64,000 nucleotides of DNA from Nageia nagi (Eukaryota; Pinophyta): the NCBI GenBank assembly GCA_050084985.1, contig JBITNC010000001.1, positions 10,478,001 to 10,542,000 on the forward strand, written 5' to 3'. The notes under the pieces are model-generated. The model was not told where the DNA came from. It made no database searches and was given only the letters and a program-made list of their open reading frames with translations. Below, piece by piece: positions 1 through 11,573 of the stretch; position 1 is the stretch's first letter, and each line of letters begins with the position of its first letter. Both the position numbers and the translations under genes were made by a program.

Positions 1-382
1 TCCTGAATGATAATTGCGAGCTGTTAGTATAACTGTGTCTACATACATGGTAGAGTAAAACTGGGAAACTATTAGAGAGTGAGAGCTTGTACTGTAGCTG
101 CTACACTAGATTCAGACTAAGGTTTCACACCCTGTGAAAGCTCACGCTGAACTAGTGATTCACCTTTGCTTTCTCTCTTGTTACCCTAAGCCTTTTGCTT
201 AAATTCCTCGCACTTTACTCCTTTTATTTTCTTTCCTGTTACTTCTCCTACACCCAATGGATAAGGAACCGACCTTCTCCGGAGATCAGACTGTCACCAT
301 AGTCTGTTCTTGATTTACTTTGGTTAAGATTGTTCATGGCGCATATATTACACAATCCTAATCAACAGTTTTATTGCAATAA
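1..382. other. no gene recognised
   Basis: AT-rich stretch without a convincing reading frame, LTR end or RNA gene. A pyrimidine-rich patch lies around 160-250. I see nothing assignable here. Confidence 0.4.
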
Positions 383-829
383 CGATTAGTATTTCTGCAA
401 TTTTACCCAGATGATCATTATGGTATTTGCATGATTCTTCAACTCAATCATGAGGATCATGTTTGCCAATTATTTCATTTGCTTAGTCGACATGGTTGGA
501 CATGGTGTATAGTGGTTTATACTCCGTTCAATCGCTATCTGTTGCAATTTGTATGCTACATTGAAACGCCTTCCCTACATCCATAGGAGTATTTTGAACC
601 ACTTATTATTGCATGGGTAGTTTATCATCATGGATTTCAATGGTCATCCACGTACTCTTTTCACATTGCTTGGCGAGGTGAACATCGTATTTTATGCCAT
701 CGATTTTTATTTACTTATCACTTTTCATCTCTTTCACATCAATATCTATTGGGATTGAACACATCTGATTCTAGCATATCTGAAGATGATGCTAAGTCTT
801 CAGATTCTAGTGACCATGTACTAGATTAG
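383..829 (+). pseudogene. decayed coding-like block, family unknown
   Basis: One frame stays open for 149 codons apart from a single TAG at 584-586, which is unusual in this AT-rich DNA where stops are frequent. The encoded peptide is rich in Tyr, His, Trp and Phe in its first two thirds. It ends in an acidic Ser/Asp tail with the pattern SEDDAKSSDSSD just before the TAG at 827-829. An ATG is present near position 434, but the frame is already open upstream of it, so the true start is uncertain. I recognise no domain. It could be the end of an old host gene or of a retroelement or pararetroviral open reading frame. No intact neighbour helps decide. Confidence 0.35.
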
Positions 830-1073
830 CATTAACCAAGTCGTAATCACCATCCACTTGGGCTTGTTAGTGGGAATCTTTTCTAACATTGTAATAAAGG
901 ATAAGGTCACATTATTTATTATGCTTGTACTTGATCCATTTTGATGTTCCCATTGATAAGTGATAATCTCATGAGTTTGGAATTCTATAAATTCATTGTA
1001 TTCTAGTTGATCATCATCATTTTCACTTATGTAAAAAACCTTCAAAGAGAGCTAACTCACTTTGTCATTCATC

Positions 1074-1500
1074 ATGGACATGACCATTTTCCAAGGTCTG
1101 CATGCGGATCTTCCTCAAGATGTTCTTTATCGATGTATTCAAGGTTGAGTCTTACAACGTGCTTACACTGCATTGCAGACTGCGATGCGATAAAACATAG
1201 TTCGTATACAAAGTGATCAAGATCTTCATTGATAGGCCATCTACTTTATCCATCACTTGGAGGATGCTGCAGTTGCGCCTCATACTCGCACTTATTTATC
1301 ATCTGAATTGGACATGGAAGATTGTTCTTTATTGTTCATGGATATTTTTTGTCTTCCATTTTCTACACTATTGAAGTCCTCATGAGGATTTTCACCCATA
1401 TACTATTGCACTTATAGTATGGCGATGAGATCTTCATTGGGAGTCCACTTTTATGTCACAACTAACGCGAGAAGAGGATCAATAGGTGTACTACTCATTT
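1074..1500 (+). pseudogene. second decayed coding-like block, family unknown
   Basis: Starting at an ATG at 1074 the frame reads coding-like peptide, then is broken by stops and at least one frame change, with a longer open run at about 1245-1375. It lies 245 bases downstream of the block ending at 829 and on the same strand, so both may be remains of one gene or element. No family motif is recognised. It may be chance open frame. Confidence 0.22.
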
Positions 1501-2782
1501 TTTAACATTAGGTGTCAGTTTGCCTCGATTACTCTTGAAGCATTATTCCATATACCTAGTTCTCTTATCATAGATCCTAAGAGTTCAAACTCCAACTCTC
1601 CTGATCATACTTCTACTTAATTTGGCTATCCACTCGATCATGTGAGTGGAACTTTTTAGAAATATTATTTTTGTTACTATCTTGTATTAAATCATTTATT
1701 GGATAAAGTTCCAAGTTCTCAAGATAAGTCATAAATACAATACTTTTAATTTAAGGACATTGTAAATAATGATGCACATAAAACAAAATAATGATAGTAA
1801 ATAAGAATGAGCAAACCCTCATACTTGTAGAACAAATCACTGTAGCACAACATAAAAAAGAACACCAATGAATATAGAGTGACATGGTTGAGGTTTGTTG
1901 TCTTGTCTAAAATTAGACCTTCACTTGGATGCCCACACAAGAGGAGCCCAGGTCCTACCAATTCCCATTGGGTAGCAATATATTCTCATAAGGAGATGTA
2001 TGAGCTATTTTTCAAGGTTCTGATGTTTATTGGATTAGCCAAATTATTAATCTTGATTAGGTTTTAAGATATCCTTCTAGGTTATCAGGATAATCCCTGA
2101 ATGGACATGCGGATATGTGGTATCACTACACACATACTTGTCCACCTATTGGAGTTAAATCCAGACCAACAAAGGACTTAAGGGTAATTAAACAATACAA
2201 ACTTTTCACCACTTGGATTGTCGAACTTAAAGGCTCCAGTCCACTTGTCCTCACCTCGTAGCTCTCCAAACAAGTCATGTTGCGGAATGTACGTGCAGAT
2301 GTGTTCATTTTAGGGGGTTGCTCATATTAATGTTTGCATTTTTGTTTGTATAAGCAAATAAATAAAAAAATGTGAAACATTAAATAAATGAGCATAAATA
2401 AAAATATCATCTATTCAATAATGCAAAATTTAAGTGTCTAATGGGTTTTGTTTACTAACCCCTAAAGGACATCGTTACATCATCTTTTATTTTGCACAAG
2501 TCCATTATCTTTGCATAAGAGCATACATCAATCCCATAAGTATAAACATTCATCATTAACTTAAATAAGTATGCATCAATCCAAAAAAAAAAATTAAACA
2601 TGCATTATTTTTTCATAAGAACTAGAAGTTAAGAGGCATAATCATGCATTTGTAAGCATAAGCAGACATCTTCAAAAATTTTAAAGCATAAGCATGAATC
2701 TTCAAAAATTTAGGTCAGAAGCATGCATAAAAATTCCTTACGTATGCATAAAAAAATTTTAAAGTCATAAGCATGCACTTTG

Positions 2783-2980
2783 GACTTAAAAATATTTGAC
2801 TTAAGTCTTTAAGCTTTTATCACCAAAAAAGTAAGTAAAATACGTATTTTTGACTTAAAAATATTTAACTTAAGTCTTTAAGCTTTTCTCATCAAAAAGT
2901 AAGTAAAATACGCATTTTGACCAAAAAATATTTAACTTAAGTCTTTAAGCTTTTCTCACCAAAAAGATTAAGTAAAATAC
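2783..2980. repeat. three tandem copies of a ~67-bp unit inside leader A
   Basis: Units begin at 2783, 2852 and 2919. Each contains the palindromes gacttaagtc (aacttaagtc in copies 2 and 3) and tttaagctttt, followed by a purine-rich agtaagtaaaatac tail. The array sits in the AT-rich part of the copia leader. Confidence 0.85.
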
Positions 2981-4763
2981 TCATAGTTACCCCCCTTTTA
3001 TAAAAATAAGATTCGTAAAAATATTAAGCATGCAGCCACAACTAATGCCCTTAAGCATAGCTTATTAACACTTAAACATAAACACTTAAAAGAATGCAAA
3101 AACTCAAGTCAAATATTCATCATCATTGCCCCCTTTTGAATTAAAAACACAAAACCCCTTAACATAGTAGGTATGGAAAATGAGGGTAGGGGTTAGGAAG
3201 CCCCTTAAAAAAGACAGTGGTCAAACCAAACAAAAGAAGGTGGCACAAAAATAAAGGGCAACGTAGGTGGGTTTGGTGAGTTAGCCATGGAAACAAAGGA
3301 GATGACGATCGAAGAGTGTGAAGACTAATCCTTGGCAGGAAAGTCATGTGCAAATGTTTGCTCAAGTGAGTTCTAAGGGGCAGTTGAATAATGAGGCAAT
3401 AGTTGGTGAATAGCTGAAGCCTTGGCACGATGGGTTGGAGAGTAGGATGCTCCTGTCGGTAGAGGAATCTTATAACGCAATCTCATGTATCGTACAAAGC
3501 TTTCCTTGCTCTCCATCATAGAAATTTTTTGCACTCTTACTAAATTCCCATCCTTCCCAACACATGGGTAGTTGGAAAAGTACTCGTAGCTCTACTCTAC
3601 CACAACCAAGGAGTTGAAAGGATTTGCAGTAGAAGAAGCCACATGATAAATCAAGAGATTTTAATAATCTAATGCATGTTCACGAGGATGTACTACAAGG
3701 GAGGATAGTGGGGAGGTGTATCGATGTCACGCTTGCTGGTCGAGGAAGAGGGCGGAATGCATTTACAAGAGCCATGCCAAGTTGCCAGGTGGTAGGCCTT
3801 GCTTCTCCTCTCAGGACTGTGAATATTTTCACATTATGTTTGTTCTTCCTAATTATTTATCACTCAGGATCATGATGAGAAGAGGCGCATGCAACATGAG
3901 GAGTGATCAGCCAACGTGATATCACTCGCGACTATAGACCCAATGATCTGGTTGGCATAGCAGCAAAGAGGTAAAGGATAAGGCACGTTCAAGGTAATTA
4001 CTATGAAGGAGGACTGCAAACTGCTGCTGGATTGCGTCGCATACAAAAAACATGATGGCACAAACTCTATTATGGGGGTTTATAACTAGTTTTGGAGAGC
4101 ATTTAGAGGCCACATTAGTGCGATGGGAGAATCAGAGAAGGGAGGCGAAACCCTGAACCTTCATGGCTACTACCACGCCTAGATGGTGGTATGGCGGTAG
4201 ATATGGAGATCAAGCTGCAAGGGTTGACAGACGCCACCCATACAAATATTGAAAATATTTGATTTTATTATTTCTTTATACTTTTTCCTTATAAGTATAT
4301 TTGCAAAAGAAATTGTAAGGGAAAAAATTGTATATTAAAGCAATAAATCTTTCCCTGTTATGCTTTCTCACAATATTTGTTTAAAAAACAACATATTGTC
4401 ATTTAATTTTTATAATCAAAATTGCATATAATAAAATATATTGTTATAACATATTTGGATGTAAATTTGAAGAAAAATAAATATATATATGTATATATAT
4501 ATATTTGTTACTCAACTTTTGAGAATGAAAACCTCTCAAAAATAATGAAATATATATAATAAATATAGCAATATGATAAGAAACTAACAATAATACATGT
4601 TAGTATGCAACAAAAATATATTGCTATGTTAAGTAAATCAAGATTGAGAGAAGCAAGATTATACCTTAAATCACTTTTACCTTTCAATGATAAAAAATGA
4701 GGACCTCCAAGATGAAGATGTAGAGTCTCAACTCCAAGGATGTGAAGAGGGGCCTTCAAGTAT

Positions 4764-4775
4764 GCTCTGATACCA
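4764..4775 (-). other. primer-binding site, initiator tRNA-Met type
   Basis: On the minus strand this reads TGGTATCAGAGC, the sequence complementary to the 3' end of plant initiator tRNA-Met used by copia elements. It lies 3 bases inside the LTR at 4779-5253, which marks that LTR as a 5' LTR for the leader to its left. Confidence 0.85.
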
Positions 4776-4778
4776 ATT

Positions 4779-5253
4779 TGAAGGAAGTAACACTAACAAT
4801 ATAATTCTTAAACTACCAAGATCACATGAAAACTCATAATTACATCCAACAATACACAAAGCAATCTCACAACACAAGATGTAAAGTGGTTCCTCCAACT
4901 AGGAGTACATCCACTAACTAGATCTTACTTCTCTCACAAATACAACTCTCTTACAATTCTTCTATTCTCAACTCCTACATTTATATCATATAGCATATCC
5001 TTACTCCTCAATTGGTGTATCATTACAAAGAGGAAGCTTTCTATTTATAGGTCAAAATCCCTCCTTGGATGACCTAAGCATGACATGCACATCTTTGACC
5101 CAAGGGGCATGCTCATGACTTGGAGTATAGGACAAGTTACATTATTATATTCACTAACATACTTAAGGTATCAAATAATACCTTTAAGTATTAGTGAATT
5201 TATATAGAAGATTTAATACATCTATTTACAATAATGCATTATACATTCCAACA
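4779..5253 (-). repeat. copia-type LTR (475 bp)
   Basis: Begins TG and ends CA on the plus strand (the minus strand reads TGTTGGAATG at its 5' end). It has a TATA box CTATAAATAG on the minus strand at 5041-5050 and the conserved stem-loop at 4886-4914. It is related to the LTRs at 7697-8196 and 58358-58786. A primer-binding site lies on the left, but on the right there is leader DNA, not a polypurine tract, so it joins two leader copies. Confidence 0.85.
4886..4914 (-). promoter_or_regulatory. conserved LTR stem-loop
   Basis: The minus strand reads GTGGATGTACTCC, a TAGTT loop, then GGAGGAACCAC. GTGG pairs with CCAC and CTCC with GGAG. The equivalent site occurs in LTRs at 7811-7839, 9980-10009, 13926-13955, 32306-32336, 39323-39353, 47189-47219, 56172-56202, 58713-58741 and 63465-63495. 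It lies about 100-130 nt downstream of the TATA box, so it should be near the 5' end of the transcript in R-U5. Its role is unknown. Confidence 0.7.
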
Positions 5254-7696
5254 CTTATCCATCTATTGGAGTTAAATCCAAACCAACAAAGGACTTAGGG
5301 GCTATTGAGAAGTACGAACTTTTCACCATTTGGATCATCAGACTTAAAAGCTTCAGTTCGCTTATCTTCACCTCATGGCTCTCCAAACAAGTCATGTTGG
5401 AGAATGTACGTGCGGATGTGTTCATTTTAGGAGGTTGCTCATATCAATGTTTGTGTTTTGATTGTATAAGCAAATAAATCAAAATGCAAAATATGAAGTA
5501 AAAGAGCATAAGTAAAAAAAATCATCCATTTGCAATTTGAAACCTAAGAGTCCAATGGGTTTTGTTTACTAACCCCTAAAGGACATCTTTACAAAGATCC
5601 ATAATTTGCACAAGTTAACTTTGCAAGGAGAAATGGTTAATACTTAAACATTCATTAATTCTATAATTTGCATAAGTTAACTTTGCATAAAGGATAAATA
5701 CTTAGGCATAAGCATGCATAAAAATTAAGTTCTAAAACATGCATCATTAACTTAAGCTTTTAAGTACTAAACATGCATCATTTAAGCATAAGCATACATA
5801 AAATTTAAGTATTAAGCATAAGCAAGCAACTCTTAAAGTAAAAAAATTAGTACTAAGCATAAACATGCATCATCCTATTATTTTGCATAAATGAATATAG
5901 AAAAATAGATAGACATTAAATGAAATATCTAAAAAAAAATTAAGTAAAAGGTTTATACAAATTCCCCTTCCCCCCGCCCTTTTTACTTAAAGTTTGTATT
6001 TACTTTTAAAAATAGCATGGCATTGCCCCCTTTTGCTTATAAAAACTTTTAGGTTACCTTAGAATTTTGACTAAGGAGAGATGCTTTTTAAAACAAAAAA
6101 GATAATAGTATCTTTGAATAAGTACTAAAATTGCATTTTTACCAATTCAATAGTCTAAATTGCCTTCTAAAAAATAAAGGTAATAATATTTCTCCTTTTG
6201 AAAAACTACTCCACAACCCAAAAAAATTATGACAAACAATAAATGTCAAACATGATTACTTTCTTGCAAAAACTTACCTTTTACTCTACTCAAGGCCATT
6301 AGTGTGTGTAGAGGGCAAATTTTAACTTGCAAGTAAAAACATATTAAATGTCCACCTAAAAAAAGAAGTATTCGTTGCATGTCGGTGCATTTAATGGAGG
6401 CAAAAAAGGGTTTGTAAGTAATAATAAAAACTTAAATGCATAAACAAACAAAGAAGGGAGAGATCAAATCAAAAAAAAGGAGAAACACTACGCGAGGTGG
6501 AAGGAGGATGAACAGAGAGCAATAAGGGAGAGGTTGAGCTAAGAGAGGTGAAGCACCGGGAGGAAGCTTGCGCTCGTAGGATAAAGAGAAGCAAGGATGA
6601 CAGAGAGGCATAAGTAGGCACCCATCATAGGTCGGAAAGGAGAGGAGACACAGGCAAAGTGGAAAAGACCAACGAGTAGAGAGCATGATCATAGGGGCCT
6701 TCTCCCCTACTGTTTAGTCTCATGACAAACCTTGAGCAAAAAAAATGAACATGAGGTCATCGTGATATATACAACACGGAGGAGAAGGGGATAGGCTAAG
6801 CAGAGCAAGCAGAGGTGGAGGAAGGCACCACAGAGGAGCGCTAGTAGGAGGACCTTAACCTTATACTTCAGCTGGTTTGCGCATAGAGGCTACGCGCAAG
6901 GAGAATCGGTCGGGCGATGGAGGCTGGGAGGTACCACAGGAGAGCAGGAACAGATGAAAGGGGCGAGGTAGGAGGTTATGCAGGAGTGGAAGAAGGGCAA
7001 AGGGTTAGGTCCTTGCAGTGAGCGAGAGTCGCATAGGCTAAGAACATGAGGTGCAATAGTTGGCAGAGCAAAGGATGAAAAAGAAGCCACTGTTGACTTT
7101 ACTTGAAGAAGCCAAGGCCACGATTTCCTTCTCTCGAAATTTTTCAAAAAAGAAGCTACCTTTGAAATTTTGTGTACACACCAAACTTTCAATAATGGAA
7201 TTTTGTAAGCAAGATATTATATTTTAATTACAAAATTTGTAATAGCCATTTTATAGTAAAAAATGTATTGCTCTCTTTTAATAAAACATTAACTTTTGTG
7301 TAAAAGAATAAACTTTTCATCATATATATATATATATTTTTAATAAATATGAGAGCTACCCCTTTTTTATTCAATAATAAATGGCTTATAATATTGCTAT
7401 TTTATATACTAACCTTTAAAAAAAAATTAACAATATGCTCATTAGAGGTTAGTAAAAAATATTTCTACTTTTAGTCATATTTGCAAAAAAAAATTAGCTA
7501 ACACATAACTCAAGATGTGTTAGTATCATTAGTAAAATAAACAAAAAAAAATGGAGATTATATGAAGGAGGTTATACCTTCTCTTGAGTTTACCTCACAA
7601 TGAAGAGTGGGTTTAAGAATAAAGACCTACAAGTTGAAGATGAGTTTCCAAACCAAGGATGTGAAGAGGAGCCTTCAAGGTGCTTTGATACCAATT
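5254..7696 (-). mobile_element. copia-type leader fragment B between two LTRs
   Basis: Read on the minus strand, this is a second leader copy. It has a primer-binding site at 7682-7693 (TGGTATCAAAGC, one change from the usual site), AT-rich DNA, a GC-richer segment at about 6440-7190, AT-rich DNA with many aagcatgcat-like words, and the conserved block at 5254-5450. It ends by abutting the LTR at 4779-5253 with no gag, pol or polypurine tract. The result is an LTR-leader-LTR unit with all genes deleted. Open frames on the minus strand at 6432-6692 and 6890-7192 are low-complexity by-products of the purine-rich plus strand and are not called as genes. Confidence 0.65.
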
Positions 7697-8196
7697 TGAA
7701 GGAACTAACTCTAACAAGATAATTCATAAACAACCAAGATCACATGAAAGCTTACAATACACATCTAATAAACTCACAAAGCAATCTCACAAAAATAACA
7801 CAAGATGTAAGTGAGTCCTCCAACTAGGAGTACATCCACTAACTAGATCTTTACTTCAATCACATATACAACTCTCTTACAATCCTCCTAATCTCAAGTC
7901 CTAAACACTATTCTCTAGCACAACTTTACTTTACAAATTGGTGTATGATTACAAAGAGGGAGCCTTCTATTTATAGGCCAAACTTCTTCTTTGGATCATC
8001 CTTTTATCCAATGTACAGTAGCATGACATGCACATCCTTTTACCCAAGGGGCATGCTCATGACATGGAGTGTAGGATAAGTTACATTATCATATTCACTT
8101 AAATACTTAAGGTGTCAAATGATACCATTAAGTATTAGTGAACTTAAATAGAAGATTATTACAAAAACTTTACAATAATGCATTATACATTCCAAC
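7697..8196 (-). repeat. copia-type LTR (~500 bp), 5' LTR of leader B
   Basis: Similar to the LTR at 4779-5253, with a TATA box on the minus strand at 7967-7976 and the stem-loop at 7811-7839. Its right end reads tccaac where its relative has tccaaca, so the final base pair of the terminus is eroded. Gypsy gag-protease DNA begins immediately beyond it. Confidence 0.8.
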
Positions 8197-8214
8197 TATA
8201 ATTGGGCTACTATA

Positions 8215-9621
8215 CCATGGTGTATTTTTTTTAAGGATATTTTCCATCCTATTAGAGGTGATAATCTTTGCAGGTTCATCTTCCAATCCTTTTAGGGTAT
8301 AGGTTTTGTTATCAAGGGTGAATTACGCCTATAAAGTTTAGAAATCCCATAAAATAGTTCCTAGTGTTTGGATCCATTAACATGCTAGAACTACTTTACA
8401 CCCATCAAATTGGAGAGCATATATGTCAAAGTGCATCTTGAAATCCCCCATGGTCAAATGGATATTTTTGCAATGACTAATGCATGGAAGATTTCCTCCA
8501 TTTACAACCATAACTTTGAAGTTCTCACAATTATGAATAAAATAATTAGCTTTCTTAGCTACTTAATGTCAATGAAATTACGAGTGCTACTTGAATCAAT
8601 GAGCACCACCACCATATGTCCCTTGATGTAGCCATTTATCTTCATAGTACATGGAGTAATGACTCCCACCAAAGCATGGATTGAAATCTCACAATCTTCC
8701 TCCACTACATTCTACTCGTAGGGTATATCCTCATCTTCATTTATTAATGATAATAGGGTATCAACATCTAAGAGATAAATTTTTTGCTCCTTGCAATGAT
8801 GACCAATCGTGTACTTCTCATCATAATTGTAGCAAAGTTACTTGCTACGATAATTAGCCATTTCTTTAATGATCAATCTCTTACTCATGGGTACTTTTGA
8901 AGGGGTAGAAGAGACATTTCTCGATTACAATTGGAGGTTATTGGTAAGGTGTGGGGGTTAATAAGGCTTGTGTTGCAGATTGCACTTTCCTTTAACCAAC
9001 TTGGCTAGATCGATCGCTTGCATCCATGTAGGAGATTTGAACAATTGAACCTCGATCATTATGTCCTCCCGAAGCCCACTAATGAAACAAATTTTGAAGA
9101 AAGTATTTGGCATATTTGAAATGCAATTTTTAAGTTTCTCAAAAGTTGCTACAGAATCATGCAACATGTTGATCTAATGTAGCTTGATCAAAGCACCCAT
9201 AAAATCTTCAAACTCATTAAGATAAAATCATGCCAATGACAACACCTTGAATTGAGGCCATCCAAGATCCTCATGCATCTTTCTCAGCCATTGGTACCAA
9301 TGATTTGCCTCTTGTTCCAAATGAAAGGCTGCCAAATAAACCTTCTAATTGAGTGGAGTTTGATGAAAATAAAAAAATTGCTCAACCTTCACTAGCCAAC
9401 TTTGCAAATTGTACCATTAAATTGAGGAAAATTGACTTTAGGTAACCTTGTTATGGGGCCTGCAAAATTTCCTTTACCATAATTCTCACGATCATGGTAG
9501 CGATGTCCTTCACTTTTTTCTCCTTGATTAGATTCAGGTGGGGATCCTCATAAATGTTGATTTTGCCAAGATATCAATTTTGGTGGCCAAAAGATCATGA
9601 GTATTTTGGAATCCTAACATC
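8215..9621 (-). pseudogene. Ty3/gypsy gag-protease remnant, downstream part
   Basis: The minus strand encodes, with several frame changes, the conserved core of a plant gypsy Gag. At about 9240-9360 it reads VYLAAFHLE, then HWYQWLRK. At 8958-9167 it reads CISNMP...CFISGLREDI...IDLAKLVKGK. Further left (about 8570-8720) comes the retroviral-type aspartic protease region with ISIHALVGV and GYIKGHMVVVLIDSSSTRNF. The usual catalytic D-S/T-G is D-S-S here, so the protease would be inactive. The left end abuts the LTR at 7697-8196. The gene's N-terminal piece is at 14064-14180, separated by an inserted LTR element. No reverse transcriptase follows. Confidence 0.8.
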
Positions 9622-9626
9622 ATTGA

Positions 9627-10112
9627 TGTTAGAATTTATAATGCATTATTGTAAGGTCTTTTAATATAATTCACTTAATACTTAAGGGTATCCCGAATAT
9701 GATAATATAACTTATCCTACACTCCATCTCATGAGCATGCCCTTAGGTAAAAGGGTGATACATATCATAACTTTTTGTAATGGTTAATAGGGTGATCCAA
9801 GGGAGGATTTTGGCTTATAAATAGAGGGCCCTCTCTTTGAGATTACACACTTGGATAAGCATGAAAATGCTAGTCTTGTATAGTTGCAGGAATGCTCTTG
9901 TAAGAGAACTATTGTAGAAGAATTCTTGAGAATTTGTAGGAGAGTTCACTTGTGAGAAATAATAGAGAAGATTGTTCAAGTGGATGTATTCCCATGATGG
10001 AGGAACCACTATATATGGTGTATCTCATTGTGCATGAAATTGTGTTGCTTGTGTTAGAAATTTATGGAATCCTTCAAGGTGATCTTAGTTATGAAATCCT
10101 TAAATTCCATCA
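9627..10112 (+). repeat. 5' LTR of the 9627-14058 element
   Basis: Starts TGTTAGAATTTATAATG and ends CCATCA. It has a TATA box TTATAAATAG at 9815-9824 and the stem-loop at 9980-10009. No clean primer-binding site follows; the next bases (tgtgctaggagag) are at best a worn version. Confidence 0.85.
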
Positions 10113-10319
10113 TGTGCTAGGAGAGTTACCCTTAAAGATATTCCATTCATTTTGTGAGGTGAAATCACATTGAGGTATAATATTTTCTCCTCGCTTTCTT
10201 TTTATGTTACTATTATACAAAAGAGCATGAGGTATGAACATCCATAAAAAAAATAATAGTTGAATTTTTTTTAAATAAGTAAAAGTGGGGTTAAAAATTT
10301 GTTTGTGCTAAACGTAAGA

Positions 10320-11284
10320 ATTCTCTCTCTTTAATCGCTAGGGTTTGATAAATCCTTAACATTTGAGAGGGTTTCTCTCTTTAGGATCCTCGGCCTTCAC
10401 ACTCCTCTCCAACTGTGCAACAACATCCAAGGAAGAAATGCTTGGTGTGTTGCCCTGTGCTGGGAATGAGGAGTAATATAAGTGATTCAGGAAAGTGTGC
10501 TTGGCTCAACAGAGTTAGTTCCCAAGAGTTTCATTAGATCAAAAAGTTTCAAGGGCATTCTTGTTGAATCCATGAATTGCAGATCCTGCGATCATTGTGA
10601 TCTATGAATATGTGTCATTGTTGAGATGGAGGTTGTGGGTGTTTTGTTTTGGTCCTAATTTCTCCAACGCTCAGCAGCTTGACCCTCGTGCAGCCTAAGA
10701 AACTCTACTCTCATCTGTTGTGTGAAGAAAATATGTTATCTAAATACACGCCATGGCATCACCCCGTCTATGAACGGTGCCACGAATGCTCTCTTTCCCT
10801 CTTCCCTGAAATAGGATAAGTTTCAGGTATGGATTCCCTCGATAGGCTCTGCTATTGTTACACTAAATGCATTAATGCCCATGCCTATCATTATTGATTC
10901 CCCTTCCCTCTAATTGGTGATTTATTTAGAAGTGTTAACTCGCCCACGTTTATTAATAGGATTGTTGGGATAAGCAATTGTTCGACCGAATTTAGTAGCG
11001 CATTTTAGAGCTTAGCTTAGGTTGGCATTTCCTTTCTTTCCCTCTTGGAAATATCTAGTTGGCCGCGGCTATGCAAAGTTGCAACCCTTATTAGAATATA
11101 CGGGTGATTGCTTTTGATCCGTTAATAAGACTTCATGCATCGCATGATGTTTTTCCACCCTTACAAAGTTGTATGGCATTAAATGATATGTTGGATAAGA
11201 AAAAAAAATTGTTGTTGTTGGACCGAATAGAAGATCAATTGAGTGTTTAGTTTTAAGCCTAACATCCCATGGTTTCAAAATCAG
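10320..11284 (+). other. GC-richer segment upstream of the COQ2 exon, possibly captured with it
   Basis: This part of the element does not match the other copia leaders and is less AT-rich than its surroundings. A possible splice donor CAG|gtatgg lies at 10824-10832, and an acceptor-like tcag at 11281-11284 precedes the COQ2 frame. The segment could therefore be an upstream exon plus a 458-bp intron of the same host gene. I could not recognise COQ2 transit-peptide sequence in it. Confidence 0.3.
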
Positions 11285-11573
11285 TCAATTGCATCGTTGT
11301 CTAGATTGAGAGAAACTATTGTAGACAAAGGGAAAGAGGGGTCATGGATTGATGTATATCTTCCAAGTTGGATAGTGCCATATGCACATTTAGCTTGCTT
11401 AGATAAAGTCGACTGCTAGCATGCCCTTGCATGTGGTCCATGGCTTTGGTTGCACCTTTGGAAGTCTACCTGACTTTAAAATGATGTCATTTTTTTTTGG
11501 ACTGGAAGCTTTTCTTTTGAGAGGGGTTGGTTACATAGTTAATGACCACCTTGATCGAGATATTGATGTGAAG
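11285..11573 (+). pseudogene. COQ2: 4-hydroxybenzoate polyprenyltransferase (COQ2/PPT1-type) exon fragment
   Basis: COQ2 is the mitochondrial membrane enzyme that joins a polyprenyl chain to 4-hydroxybenzoate in ubiquinone synthesis. The plus strand reads GSWIDVYLP and PYAHLACLDK in one frame. A second frame follows with LACPCMWSMALVAP, and a third with GSLPDFKMM, FLLRGVGYIVNDHLDRDID. This is the order of the plant COQ2 region from the mature N-terminus through the first Asp-rich prenyl-diphosphate motif NDxxDxxxD, which is intact. Against the family there is a short loss after LDK, a TAG at 11416-11418 and two frame changes. The left edge follows a possible splice acceptor (tcag at 11281-11284). 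The right edge could be the exon end at GAT|gtgaag (11567). It lies inside an LTR element, so it is a captured fragment and not the gene in place. Confidence 0.85.

Larger units (their letters stand above)
1893..4778 (-). mobile_element. copia-type leader fragment A, adjoining the LTR at 4779-5253
   Basis: Reading the minus strand, this segment follows the LTR at 4779-5253 and begins with a primer-binding site at 4764-4775. It then runs through AT-rich leader DNA to about 1893. The block at about 1893-2330 matches the gag-proximal leader of the complete copia element (about 52560-53010) and also 5254-5450, so the fragment stops just short of where gag would begin. No gag or pol follows. The central part, about 3150-4240, is GC-richer, does not match the other leaders, and holds coding-like runs on the minus strand at about 3430-3650 that I cannot assign. 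Left of 1893 the match to the leader is lost without a visible LTR. Confidence 0.6.

Noticed and set aside
6432-7192. Minus-strand frames of 86 and 100 codons
   Set aside because: Same situation in leader B: pyrimidine-rich sense strand, no motif, no start context.
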